From NCBI GenBank assembly GCA_047602055.1, contig JASGIG010000001.1:1798001-1862000 (forward strand): a stretch of 64,000 nucleotides of DNA, read 5' to 3'. The notes under the pieces were generated by a model. That model was given only the letters and a program-made list of their open reading frames with translations, did not search any database and was not told the DNA's origin. Position 1 is the stretch's first letter; every line of letters begins with the position of its first letter. Source of the stretch: JAODBQ01 sp047602055 (GTDB lineage Bacteria; Actinomycetota; Acidimicrobiia; Acidimicrobiales; Ilumatobacteraceae). The translations under genes were made by a program, and so were the position numbers. Shown in pieces: positions 1-7,384 of the stretch.

Positions 1-1218
1 AGCGGGCGGGCCGTCGAGGCGGCCGGCGACGTCACCACGCTGCTGCTCGACAAGACCGGCACGATCACGTTCGGTGCCCGTCAGGCGGCCGAGCTGATCC
101 CGGTGCAGGGCGTGACGGACGTGGAGCTCGCCGAGGGCGCGCTGGCGTCGTCGTTGGCCGACGAGACGCCGGAGGGCCGCTCGATCGTCGAGCTCGCGGT
201 GCGCGACTTCGGGCTGGCGATCGTCGAGGATCGCGACGCCGTGCTGGTGCCGTTCACCGCCCAGACGCGGATGTCGGGCATGGACCTGAGCGACGGCCGC
301 CAGGTGCGCAAGGGCGCGGCCGACTCGGTGCGCCGCTTCGTCGAGGCCGAGGCCGAGGCCGAGGCCGAGGGCGGCCGGGTGCCGCTGGAGCTGCTGCCGA
401 TCGTCGAGCAGGTGTCGCGCGAGGGGGCGACGCCGCTCGTGGTCATCGACAGGCGCGGGTCCGCCGCCGGCCAGACGTGGCGGGTCCTCGGCGTGATCCG
501 CCTCAAGGACACGGTCAAGCCGGGCATGACCGAGCGCTTCGACGAGCTGCGGGCGATGGGCATCCGCACCGTGATGATCACCGGCGACAACCCGCTGACC
601 GCGGCGGCGATCGCCGCGGAGGCGGGCGTCGACGACTTCCTCGCCGAGGCGAAGCCGGAGGACAAGATGGCGCTGATCAAGCGCGAGCAGGCCGGCGGCA
701 ACCTTGTGGCGATGACCGGCGACGGCACCAACGACGCGCCGGCGCTGGCCCAGGCCGACGTCGGGGTGGCGATGAACAGCGGCACGCAGGCCGCCAAGGA
801 GGCCGGCAACATGGTCGACCTCGACTCCAACCCGACGAAGCTCATCGAGATCGTCGAGGTCGGCAAGCAGCTGCTGATCACCCGTGGCGCGCTGACGACG
901 TTCTCGATCGCCAACGACGTCGCCAAGTACTTCGCGATCATCCCGGCGATGTTCTCCGGTGTGCTGCCGGCGCTCGACCGGCTCAACGTCATGGACCTCG
1001 ACAGCCCGCGCTCGGCGATCCTGTCGGCGGTGATCTTCAACGCGCTGGTCATCGTCGCCCTCGTCCCGCTGGCGCTGCGCGGCGTGCGCTTCCGTGCCGA
1101 GGCGGCGTCGGCGGTGCTGCGCCTCAACCTGCTCGTCTACGGGCTCGGCGGGATGATCGCCCCGTTCGTCGGCATCAAGCTCATCGACCTGATCGTCGCG
1201 GCCCTGGGGGTCAAGTGA
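1..1218 (+). CDS. kdpB: KdpB, K+-transporting P-type ATPase subunit (C-terminal part)
   Basis: Catalytic subunit of the KdpFABC high-affinity potassium pump in the inner membrane. The window opens inside the gene, so only about 405 of some 680 residues are present. Seen: the phosphorylation motif DKTGTIT (residues 17-23 here), the hinge motif TGDGTNDAPA, and C-terminal hydrophobic segments after FSIANDVAKYF. An EA-repeat (gaggcc repeated about five times at 343-372) makes a small acidic low-complexity insert in the nucleotide-binding region, not typical of the family. The stop overlaps the kdpC start by one base (TGATG), so the two are translationally coupled. The family assignment is secure. 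Confidence 0.97.
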   Translation, partial: SGRAVEAAGDVTTLLLDKTGTITFGARQAAELIPVQGVTDVELAEGALASSLADETPEGRSIVELAVRDFGLAIVEDRDAVLVPFTAQTRMSGMDLSDGRQVRKGAADSVRRFVEAEAEAEAEGGRVPLELLPIVEQVSREGATPLVVIDRRGSAAGQTWRVLGVIRLKDTVKPGMTERFDELRAMGIRTVMITGDNPLTAAAIAAEAGVDDFLAEAKPEDKMALIKREQAGGNLVAMTGDGTNDAPALAQADVGVAMNSGTQAAKEAGNMVDLDSNPTKLIEIVEVGKQLLITRGALTTFSIANDVAKYFAIIPAMFSGVLPALDRLNVMDLDSPRSAILSAVIFNALVIVALVPLALRGVRFRAEAASAVLRLNLLVYGLGGMIAPFVGIKLIDLIVAALGVK

Positions 1219-1826
1219 TGAACGCCTTCCTGCGCCAGCTCCGCCCAGCGATCGTCGTGCTCGCCGTGTTCACCGTCGTGGCCGGCATCGTCTATCCCGT
1301 GGTCGCCACTGGGATCGGCCAGCTGGCCTTCCACGACAAGGCCAACGGCAGCCTGATCACCCGCGACGGCCAGGTGGTCGGCAGCTCGCTGCTCGGGCAG
1401 AACTTCACCGGCGAGCAGTACTTCCACCCGCGGCCGTCGGCGGCCGGTGCCGACGGCTACGACGGTTCGGCCAGCTCCGGCTCGAACCTCGGCCCGCTCA
1501 ACCCGGACCTGCTGCAGGCCGTGCAGGAGCGCGTCGCCGCGTACCGCAGCGAGAACGGGCTCGCTGCCGAGCAGCTCGTCCCCGTCGACGCGGTCACCGC
1601 GTCCGGCTCGGGCCTCGACCCGGACATCAGCGTCGCCAACGCCCGCCTGCAGGCGAGCCGAGTCGCGGCCGCCCGCGACATGCCGATCGCCGGTGTGCTC
1701 CGCCTGGTCGACGAGCACACCGACGGCCGCACGTTCGGGGTCCTCGGCGTACCGGGTGTCGACGTCCTGCAGCTCAACCTGGCGCTCGACGACGCCGCGC
1801 TCGACGACACGGTGGGAGGCGGCTGA
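1218..1826 (+). CDS. kdpC: KdpC, K+-transporting ATPase chaperone-like subunit
   Basis: Single-span membrane subunit that helps KdpB bind ATP in the Kdp pump. 202 aa, normal length. One N-terminal transmembrane helix (about residues 10-32, AIVVLAVFTVVAGIVYPVV), then an extracytoplasmic domain with the family signatures GQNFTGEQYFHPRPSAA, GSNLGPLNP and ASGSGLDPDIS. The ATG overlaps the kdpB stop; kdpD starts 4 bases after the kdpC stop. The operon order kdpB-kdpC-kdpD-kdpE is the common actinobacterial arrangement. Confidence 0.97.
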   Translation: MNAFLRQLRPAIVVLAVFTVVAGIVYPVVATGIGQLAFHDKANGSLITRDGQVVGSSLLGQNFTGEQYFHPRPSAAGADGYDGSASSGSNLGPLNPDLLQAVQERVAAYRSENGLAAEQLVPVDAVTASGSGLDPDISVANARLQASRVAAARDMPIAGVLRLVDEHTDGRTFGVLGVPGVDVLQLNLALDDAALDDTVGGG

Positions 1827-1829
1827 CCG

Positions 1830-4658
1830 ATGGCGACCCGCCGCGGCTCGCTGCGGGTCTACCTCGGCGCGTCACCGGGGGTCGGCAAGACGTTCGCGAT
1901 GCTCGACGAGGGTCACCGGCGTGCCGACCGCGGCACCGACGTGGTCGTCGCCGTCGTCGAGACCCACGGCCGGTCGCAGACCGCGGCCCGGCTGCAGGGG
2001 CTGGAGATCGTGCCCCGGCGGGCGATCGAGTACCGCGGCACGACGCTGTCGGAGATGGACGTCGACGCGGTCCTCACCCGGCGGCCCGACGTCGCCCTCG
2101 TCGACGAGTACGCCCACACCAACGTGCCCGGGTCGCGTCACGACAAGCGCTGGCAGGACGTCGACGAGCTGCTCGACGCCGGCATCGACGTGATCACCAC
2201 GCTCAACGTCCAGCACCTCGAGTCGCTGAACGACGTCGTCGACCAGATCACCGGGACGGTGCAGCGCGAGACCGTCCCCGACGTGATCGTGCGCGGCGCC
2301 GACCAGATCGAGCTCGTCGACATGACCCCGGAGGCGATCCGTCGGCGGATGGCCCACGGCAACATCTACGCCGCCGAGAAGATCGACGCCGCGCTCGGCA
2401 ACTACTTCCGGCCCGGCAACCTCGGGGCGCTGCGCGAGCTGGCGCTGCTGTGGCTGGCCGACCGGGTCGACGAGGCGCTGCACGGCTACCGCGAGCGCCA
2501 CGGCATCTCCGAGCGGTGGGAGACCCGCGAGCGCGTCGTCGTCGGCCTGACGGGGGCGCCCGGCGGCGACACGGTGATCCGCCGGGCGTCACGGCTGGCC
2601 GGCCGGCTCGGCGGCGAGCTGGTCGGGGTGCACGTCGCCGTCGACGACGGCCTGCAGCGGCGTGCCGCCCCGGCCCTCGCCGAGCAGCGCCAGCTCGTCG
2701 GCGAGCTCGGCGGCGAGGTGTTCGAGGTGGTCGGCGACGACCCGGTGGCCGCGCTCGTCGAGTTCGCCAGGACGTCGAACGCCACCCAGCTGGTTCTCGG
2801 GGTCAGCCGGCGCAGCCGCTGGCACGAGCTCGTCCACGGCTCGTTCGTCGCCCGCCTCGCCCGCCGGGCGACGACGTTCGACGTGCACGTGATCGCCGTG
2901 GACGTGGCCGTCCAGCAGCAGCCCACGCACGGACGACGCAGTGAGACGCGCCAGCGACGCGCTGTTGTGCTGTCGCCGGTCCGGGTGGTGGTCGCCGCCG
3001 TGCTCGGGCTCGTCGCCCTGCCGCTGCTGACCGTGGCGATGAGCCGTGCCCGGGGCAGCGTGGCGCTGTCGTCCGTGCTGCTGCTGTACCTCGTCGTCGT
3101 ACTGCTGGTGGCGGCGATCGGCGGGCGGATCGTCGGGGTCGTCGCCGCGGTCGCCGCGTCGTTCCTCGTCAACTGGTACTTCGTCGACCCGATCCACACG
3201 TTCACGATCACCGCCGGCGAGAACGTCGTCGCCCTGGTGGTGTTTGTCGTCGTCGCTGCCGCCGTCGGCTGGCTCGTCGACATCGTCTCCCGCCGCGCCC
3301 GCGAGGCTCGTCGCGCCCGCCGGCAGGCCGATGCGCTGGCCCGCTCGGCGGCGAACCTCGCCGCCGAGGCCGATCCGCTGCCGGCGATGCTCGCCCAGAT
3401 CCGCGCCACGTTCGAGCTCGCCGGCGTCCGCATGCGCACCCCGGCCGACCCCGGCGCCGATGCAAGCGACGCGATTCGAGATGTGCGCATCGGCGCTGCA
3501 CATCTCGAATCGCACGGCGATGGTGGGGTGGTGACGCCTGGCGTGATGCGAGATGTGCGCATCGGCGCTGCACATCTCGAATCGCACGGCGATGGTGGGG
3601 TGGTGACGCCTGGCGTGATGCGAGATGTGCGCATCGGCGCTGCACATCTCGAATCGCACGGCGGCGGTGGGGTGGTGACGCCTGGCGTGATGCGAGATGT
3701 GCGCATCGGCGCTGCACATCTCGAATCGCACGGCGATGGTGGGGACGTCGACGGCACGGCGCTGGTCGCCGGCGACGTCGACGGGGCGCCGACGCTGCGT
3801 TTGGCGTTGTCAGGACCGGATCGCGAACCGGCCGGCGAGTTCGAGGTGTACGGGCGGTCGCTCACCGACGACGAGGAGCGCGTCCTGCGCGTCCTCGCCG
3901 ACCAGCTCAGCGCCGCCCTGCACCCCCGTCGCCTTGCTGGCCGCGCGGCCGGCGCCGCGGCGCTGACGGAGATCGACGCGGTGCGCACGGCCATGCTGCG
4001 CGCCGTGTCCCACGACCTGCGCAGCCCGCTGGCGTCGATCAAGGCGATGGTCAGCGGGCTGCGCGACCCCGACGTGCAGTGGAGCCCGGCGCAGCTCGAC
4101 GATGCGCTGGCCACCGTCGAGGCCGAGACCGACCGCCTCGACCGGCTCGTCGGCAACCTGCTCGACGCCAGCCGCCTGCAGATCGGCGAGCTGGCCACCG
4201 ATGCCCGCCCGACGCCGCTCGTGGAGGTGGTCCAGGCCGCGGTCGCTGCCGTCGGCGAGCCGGCCACCGGCGTGGTCGTGCAGCTGCCGGCGGAGCTGCC
4301 GCTCGTCGACGCCGACGCGGTGCTGCTGGAGCGCGCCGTCGCCAACGTCCTCGCCAACGCCTGCCGGTTCAACCCGGCGACCGGCACGCCGGTGCGCATC
4401 GACGCCGCCGTGGTCGGCGACGGCGTCCACCTGCGCATCGTCGACCACGGCCCCGGCATCGCCCCGAGCCGGCGCCGCCAGGTGCTCGAACCGTTCCAAC
4501 GCCTCGGCGATCAGTGCAGCGGCGTCGGCGTCGGCCTCGGGCTGAGCATCGCCCAGGGCTTCGTCGGCGCGATGGGTGGCCGCCTCACGTTCGACGACAC
4601 GCCCGGCGGCGGGCTGATCGTCACGATCGTCCTCAGGAGGGTGCCCGCGTGTCCGTGA
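1830..4658 (+). CDS. kdpD: KdpD, osmosensitive K+ sensor histidine kinase with an in-frame repeat array
   Basis: Sensor kinase that controls kdp expression with KdpE. 942 aa. Domains in order: N-terminal KdpD domain with Walker A (GASPGVGKT, residues 13-21); universal-stress-like domain about 240-350; four-helix membrane domain about 385-495; GAF-like region about 520-700; HisKA with SHDLRSPLA (His about 728); HATPase with the N box NVLANACRFNP and the G box GLGLSIAQG. The GAF-like region is interrupted at about residues 548-638 by four nearly identical 24-residue units (core RDVRIGAAHLESHG), encoded by a 72-bp DNA repeat that is also found between genes. The frame stays open through it. Whether the sensor still reads its GAF-domain signal is unknown. 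The stop overlaps the presumed ancestral GTG start of kdpE. Confidence 0.95.
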   Translation: MATRRGSLRVYLGASPGVGKTFAMLDEGHRRADRGTDVVVAVVETHGRSQTAARLQGLEIVPRRAIEYRGTTLSEMDVDAVLTRRPDVALVDEYAHTNVPGSRHDKRWQDVDELLDAGIDVITTLNVQHLESLNDVVDQITGTVQRETVPDVIVRGADQIELVDMTPEAIRRRMAHGNIYAAEKIDAALGNYFRPGNLGALRELALLWLADRVDEALHGYRERHGISERWETRERVVVGLTGAPGGDTVIRRASRLAGRLGGELVGVHVAVDDGLQRRAAPALAEQRQLVGELGGEVFEVVGDDPVAALVEFARTSNATQLVLGVSRRSRWHELVHGSFVARLARRATTFDVHVIAVDVAVQQQPTHGRRSETRQRRAVVLSPVRVVVAAVLGLVALPLLTVAMSRARGSVALSSVLLLYLVVVLLVAAIGGRIVGVVAAVAASFLVNWYFVDPIHTFTITAGENVVALVVFVVVAAAVGWLVDIVSRRAREARRARRQADALARSAANLAAEADPLPAMLAQIRATFELAGVRMRTPADPGADASDAIRDVRIGAAHLESHGDGGVVTPGVMRDVRIGAAHLESHGDGGVVTPGVMRDVRIGAAHLESHGGGGVVTPGVMRDVRIGAAHLESHGDGGDVDGTALVAGDVDGAPTLRLALSGPDREPAGEFEVYGRSLTDDEERVLRVLADQLSAALHPRRLAGRAAGAAALTEIDAVRTAMLRAVSHDLRSPLASIKAMVSGLRDPDVQWSPAQLDDALATVEAETDRLDRLVGNLLDASRLQIGELATDARPTPLVEVVQAAVAAVGEPATGVVVQLPAELPLVDADAVLLERAVANVLANACRFNPATGTPVRIDAAVVGDGVHLRIVDHGPGIAPSRRRQVLEPFQRLGDQCSGVGVGLGLSIAQGFVGAMGGRLTFDDTPGGGLIVTIVLRRVPACP
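3472..3744 (+). repeat. Four 72-bp tandem repeats, each with a 41-bp hairpin, inside kdpD
   Basis: Hairpin cores lie at 3472-3512, 3544-3584, 3616-3656 and 3688-3728. Each reads GAGATGTGCGC...GCACATCTC, with the outer arms CGATTC/GAATCG complete only in copy 1 (copies 2-4 open with GATGCG). The 31-bp connectors are nearly identical (one base differs in copy 3). The period is exactly 72 bp = 24 codons, so the array preserves frame. The same hairpin occurs between genes at 8748, 39556 and 49679. Confidence 0.95.
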
Positions 4659-4663
4659 TCCTC

Positions 4664-4743
4664 GGGGGTGTGCGCCCCCGGACCCCGTCGTCGTCCGGCT
4701 CCCTGGCGGTCGCTCGGTCGACGGGCCATGAGGCGAGCTCATG
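4664..4743 (+). repeat. CGGGGG-hairpin repeat (family ending in GCTCATG) in the 5' end of kdpE
   Basis: A GGGGGTGTGCGCCCCC hairpin is followed by a GTCGTCCGGCTCCCTGGCGG tract and ends GCGAGCTCATG. It is alignable with 5847-5934, and in reverse with 7320-7373. The words CCGTGATCCTCGGGGG flank it on both sides (at about 4654 and 4746), a direct repeat. It sits where the first part of the KdpE receiver domain should be. Confidence 0.75.
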
Positions 4744-5400
4744 CCCGTGATCCTCGGGGGCGTGCAGCGCGCCGCCGCCGACCGTCCCGACCTCGTGCTG
4801 CTCGACCTCGGCCTGCCGACCGCCGCCGGGCTGTCCGTGCTGGAGGCGCTGCGTCGCTGGAGCGACGTGCCGGTGATCGTGCTCACCGCCTGCGACGACG
4901 AGCGGACGAAGGTCCGCGCCCTCGACGCCGGGGCCGACGACTACGTGACCAAGCCGTTCGGGATGGGCGGGCTCCTCGCCCGGCTGCGGGCCACGCTGCG
5001 GCGGGCCGTGACGTTCGCAGAGACCGAGCCGGTGCTGACCACCGACTGGTTCACGATCGACCTCCGCACGCGCACCGCGACCGCCGGCGAGCCGCGCCGG
5101 CCGGTGACGCCGACCCGCACCGAGTGGGCGATCGTCGAGCGCCTGGCGCGCAACCCCGGCCGGCTCGTCACCTGCCGTCAGCTGCTCGACCACGTGTGGG
5201 GCGACGGCATCGAGGTGCAGCCTCGGTTGGTGCGCGTCCACCTCGCCAGCATCCGCCAGAAGCTGGAACGGGACCCCTCCCGCCCGGCGCACTTCCTCAC
5301 CGGCTCCGGCCTCGGCGTGCGCTGCGCCGTCGAGCCCGCGAGCTCGACCGAGATGATCGAGCGAATCGAGGGAGAAGGACCTACTCCGTCTTGGCGATGA
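4741..5400 (+). CDS. kdpE: KdpE-like response regulator, truncated receiver domain
   Basis: OmpR-family regulator paired with KdpD. As read from ATG 4741 it has 219 aa: a partial receiver domain with the phospho-acceptor motif LVLLDLGLP and the lysine motif DYVTKPFG, then a winged-helix DNA-binding domain (about 95-195). The receiver lacks its first strand and helix, including the acidic pair (the DDE motif of the family) that binds Mg2+; about 35-45 residues are missing. Upstream, GTG 4649 overlapping the kdpD stop looks like the ancestral start (VSVIL), but that frame stops at 4748. The C-terminus after GSGLGVRC is also atypical, encoded by another repeat. Regulation of kdp may therefore be altered, or the gene is a pseudogene. 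Confidence 0.85.
   Translation: MPVILGGVQRAAADRPDLVLLDLGLPTAAGLSVLEALRRWSDVPVIVLTACDDERTKVRALDAGADDYVTKPFGMGGLLARLRATLRRAVTFAETEPVLTTDWFTIDLRTRTATAGEPRRPVTPTRTEWAIVERLARNPGRLVTCRQLLDHVWGDGIEVQPRLVRVHLASIRQKLERDPSRPAHFLTGSGLGVRCAVEPASSTEMIERIEGEGPTPSWR
5341..5383. repeat. 43-bp repeat ending at the TAG stop of the thioesterase gene
   Basis: AGCTCGACCGAGATGA, then TCGAGCGAATCGAG, ending GAAGGACCTA. It is near-identical to 48163-48206. In both places the last three bases (CTA) are the TAG stop of a minus-strand gene, so the element starts at the stop codon of that gene. Here it also encodes the C-terminal residues of KdpE (STEMIERIEGE). Confidence 0.7.
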
Positions 5401-5758
5401 ACTTGTCGAGATCGACGACGACCCTCGTGACCTTGCCGGCGGCGACGAGGCCCTTGGCGTCGGACGCCGAGACGGTGAAGACGAGGCGGCGCCCCTCGAT
5501 CTTGTCGAGGATGGCCTCGGCCTCGACCGATTGGCCGATCGCCGTCGGGTGGAGGTGGTCGATCTGGACGCGCATGCCGACGGACGTGCAGCCCGGTTGG
5601 AGGCGCCCGGTCAGCGCCGTGCACGTGGCCTCCTCGCACAGGGCGACGATGCGCGGCGTGGCCAGCACGGCCACCTCGCCCGAACGCATCGCGATCGACG
5701 TGTCGTCGTCCCCGACGACCATCGTGGCGATCCCGCGCATGCCGACCTCTGCACCCAC
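5381..5758 (-). CDS. Hotdog-fold acyl-CoA thioesterase (fluoroacetyl-CoA thioesterase-like)
   Basis: Likely hydrolyses a short acyl-CoA. 125 aa from GTG 5758 (LVAVGAEVG context); a longer frame upstream reads through an intergenic repeat and is unlikely to be coding. Family features seen: LATPRIVALCEEA (the Thr and Glu positions used for catalysis in FlK), PGCTSVGMRVQIDHLHPT (catalytic His region), and a closing SASDAKGLVAAG strand. It is convergent with kdpE and overlaps it by 20 bp at the 3' ends. The substrate cannot be told from sequence; fluoroacetyl-CoA is only the best-known example in the family. Confidence 0.85.
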   Translation of the reverse strand: MGAEVGMRGIATMVVGDDDTSIAMRSGEVAVLATPRIVALCEEATCTALTGRLQPGCTSVGMRVQIDHLHPTAIGQSVEAEAILDKIEGRRLVFTVSASDAKGLVAAGKVTRVVVDLDKFIAKTE

Positions 5759-5846
5759 GGCGACGAGGCTACGGGTGTTCACCTCCACCCGGCCAAACGG
5801 CCGTGTGACACCCCCTCGGTAGGCTCGACCTGTGATCGCCAACATG

Positions 5847-5934
5847 CGGGGGACGCGCCCCGGACCCGCTGCGCCCCATCGTCGTCCGCTCCGCTGGCGC
5901 TGCGCCGGCCGGTCGATCACGAGCTGCGCTCATG
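5847..5934 (+). repeat. CGGGGG-hairpin repeat ending at the tldD start codon
   Basis: CGGGGGACGCGCCCCGGACCC, then ATCGTCGTCCGCTCCGCTGGCG, ending GAGCTGCGCTCATG, where the ATG is the tldD start (5932). Same family as 4664-4743. It lies between the divergent thioesterase and tldD genes, so it must lie in or replace the 5' leader of tldD; no Shine-Dalgarno-like purine run is visible just before the ATG. Confidence 0.7.
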
Positions 5935-7323
5935 ATCGACCAGGACGTCTTGGAGCGGGTGCTGGCCAGCGCGGTGCGCACCGGTGCGGAGTTCGCCGAG
6001 GTCTACGCCGAGGACAAGCGGACCACGTCCGCATCGCTCGACGACGGCCGCATCGAGCAGGTCACCAGCGGCCGCGACCGCGGCGCCGGGATCCGCGTCA
6101 TCAAGGGCGAGACCACCGGCTTCGCCCACACCGCCGACCTGTCCGAGCGCGGCCTGCTCGCAGCCGCCGAGGCAGCCGCCGCGGCCGCCAGCCAGGGCGA
6201 CGGCGAGGCGCGGGTGATCGCGCTGACGCCACGGGGCAGCCACCGCGTCAGCGCCGTCGAGCGCTACCCGGACGAGGTGCCCAAGGCCGACCGCGTCGCC
6301 CTGCTGCGCAGCGTCGACGACGCCGCCCGCTCGGCCGGCGGGGCGATCGTCCAGGTGTCGGCCGGCTATGCCGACTCGCGCAAGCACATCCTCGTGGCCA
6401 ACACCGACGGCGTCCTCGCCACCGACGAGCAGGTCCGGGCGATGATGCGGGTCAGCGCCGTTGCCGGCGGCGACGCCGGGATGCAGACCGGCTACCAGAG
6501 CATGGGCACCACCCACGGCTACGAGATCTTCGACCGCTTCGACCCGCGCGACCTGGCCCGCGACGCGGCCCGTCAGGCGCTCACCAAGCTCGGCGCCCGG
6601 CCGGCGCCGAGCGGCTCGCTGCCGGTCGTCATCCAGCGCGGCAGCGGCGGCGTGCTGTTCCACGAGGCGTGCGGTCACGGCCTGGAGGCCGACCTCGTCG
6701 GCAAGGGCGCCAGCGTCTACCGCGGCAAGCGCGGCGAGCTGGTCGCCTCGCCGCTGGTGACACTCGTCGACGACGGGACGATGCCGGGGGAGTGGGGCGC
6801 GATCGGCATCGACGACGAGGGCCACGACAGCCAGTACAACGTGCTCATCGAGGACGGCGTCCTCACCGACTACATGTGGGATCACCTCCGCTCGCGCAAG
6901 GAGGGCCGCCGCCCGAGCGGCAACGGCCGCCGCCAGAGCTACATGCACCTGCCGATGGTTCGGATGACGAACACGTACGTGCTCAACGGCACCGAGGACC
7001 CCGACGACATCGTGCGCGACACCGAGTACGGCGTGTACGTCGCCCACCTCGGCGGTGGCAGCGTGAACACCGCGTCCGGCGACTTCGTGTTCGGGATGAC
7101 CGAGGCCTACCTGATCGAGAACGGGCAGATCACCGAGCCGCTGCGCGACTCCAACCTGATCGGCAACGGCCCGCAGGTGCTGCGCGACATCGACCTGCTC
7201 GGCAACGACTTCGCGATGGGCAACCCCGGCACGTGCGGCAAGGACGGTCAGGGCGTGCCGGTCGGCGACGGCCAGCCGACCCTGCGGGTGCGCGCCCTGA
7301 CGGTCGGGGGGACCGCGGCATGA
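5932..7323 (+). CDS. tldD: TldD metalloprotease subunit
   Basis: Zinc metallopeptidase of the TldD/PmbA family (peptidase U62/M103), acting as a heterodimer with TldE. In E. coli the pair processes microcin B17 and degrades the unfolded antitoxin CcdA; the role in actinobacteria is not established. 463 aa, normal length. The zinc motif HEACGH is at residues 244-249 (GVLFHEACGHGLEAD). GNPGTCGKDGQGVPVGDG near the C-terminus is the conserved end of the family. Start ATG 5932 is supplied by the end of a repeat. The partner gene follows after a 61-bp gap that holds another repeat copy. Confidence 0.96.
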   Translation: MIDQDVLERVLASAVRTGAEFAEVYAEDKRTTSASLDDGRIEQVTSGRDRGAGIRVIKGETTGFAHTADLSERGLLAAAEAAAAAASQGDGEARVIALTPRGSHRVSAVERYPDEVPKADRVALLRSVDDAARSAGGAIVQVSAGYADSRKHILVANTDGVLATDEQVRAMMRVSAVAGGDAGMQTGYQSMGTTHGYEIFDRFDPRDLARDAARQALTKLGARPAPSGSLPVVIQRGSGGVLFHEACGHGLEADLVGKGASVYRGKRGELVASPLVTLVDDGTMPGEWGAIGIDDEGHDSQYNVLIEDGVLTDYMWDHLRSRKEGRRPSGNGRRQSYMHLPMVRMTNTYVLNGTEDPDDIVRDTEYGVYVAHLGGGSVNTASGDFVFGMTEAYLIENGQITEPLRDSNLIGNGPQVLRDIDLLGNDFAMGNPGTCGKDGQGVPVGDGQPTLRVRALTVGGTAA

Positions 7324-7373
7324 GCGAGCGCAGCGAACCGGGCGTGGACGGCTTTCGGGGGCGCAGCCCCCGG
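7320..7373 (-). repeat. CGGGGG-hairpin repeat (reverse orientation) between tldD and tldE
   Basis: Read on the minus strand: CGGGGGCTGCGCCCCCG, then GTCCACGCCCGGTTC, ending GCTGCGCTCGCTCATG. It includes the tldD stop codon (TGA in catgagcgagcg). The hairpin CGGGGGCGCAGCCCCCG lies at about 7356-7372, just before the tldE start. It might attenuate transcription between the two subunit genes or only be a mobile repeat. Confidence 0.7.
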
Positions 7374-7384
7374 GAGGTGACGGC

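Noticed and set aside
81..1127. Long antisense open frames opposite kdpB, tldD, metH, pepA and others
   Set aside because: They arise from high-GC codon bias, have compositions such as Arg/Ser/Ala-rich strings, no domains, and lie opposite genes with clear motifs.
3472..3744. CRISPR array candidate
   Set aside because: The units and the stretches between them are nearly identical, so there are no distinct spacers; the array is inside kdpD in frame, and no cas gene is present.
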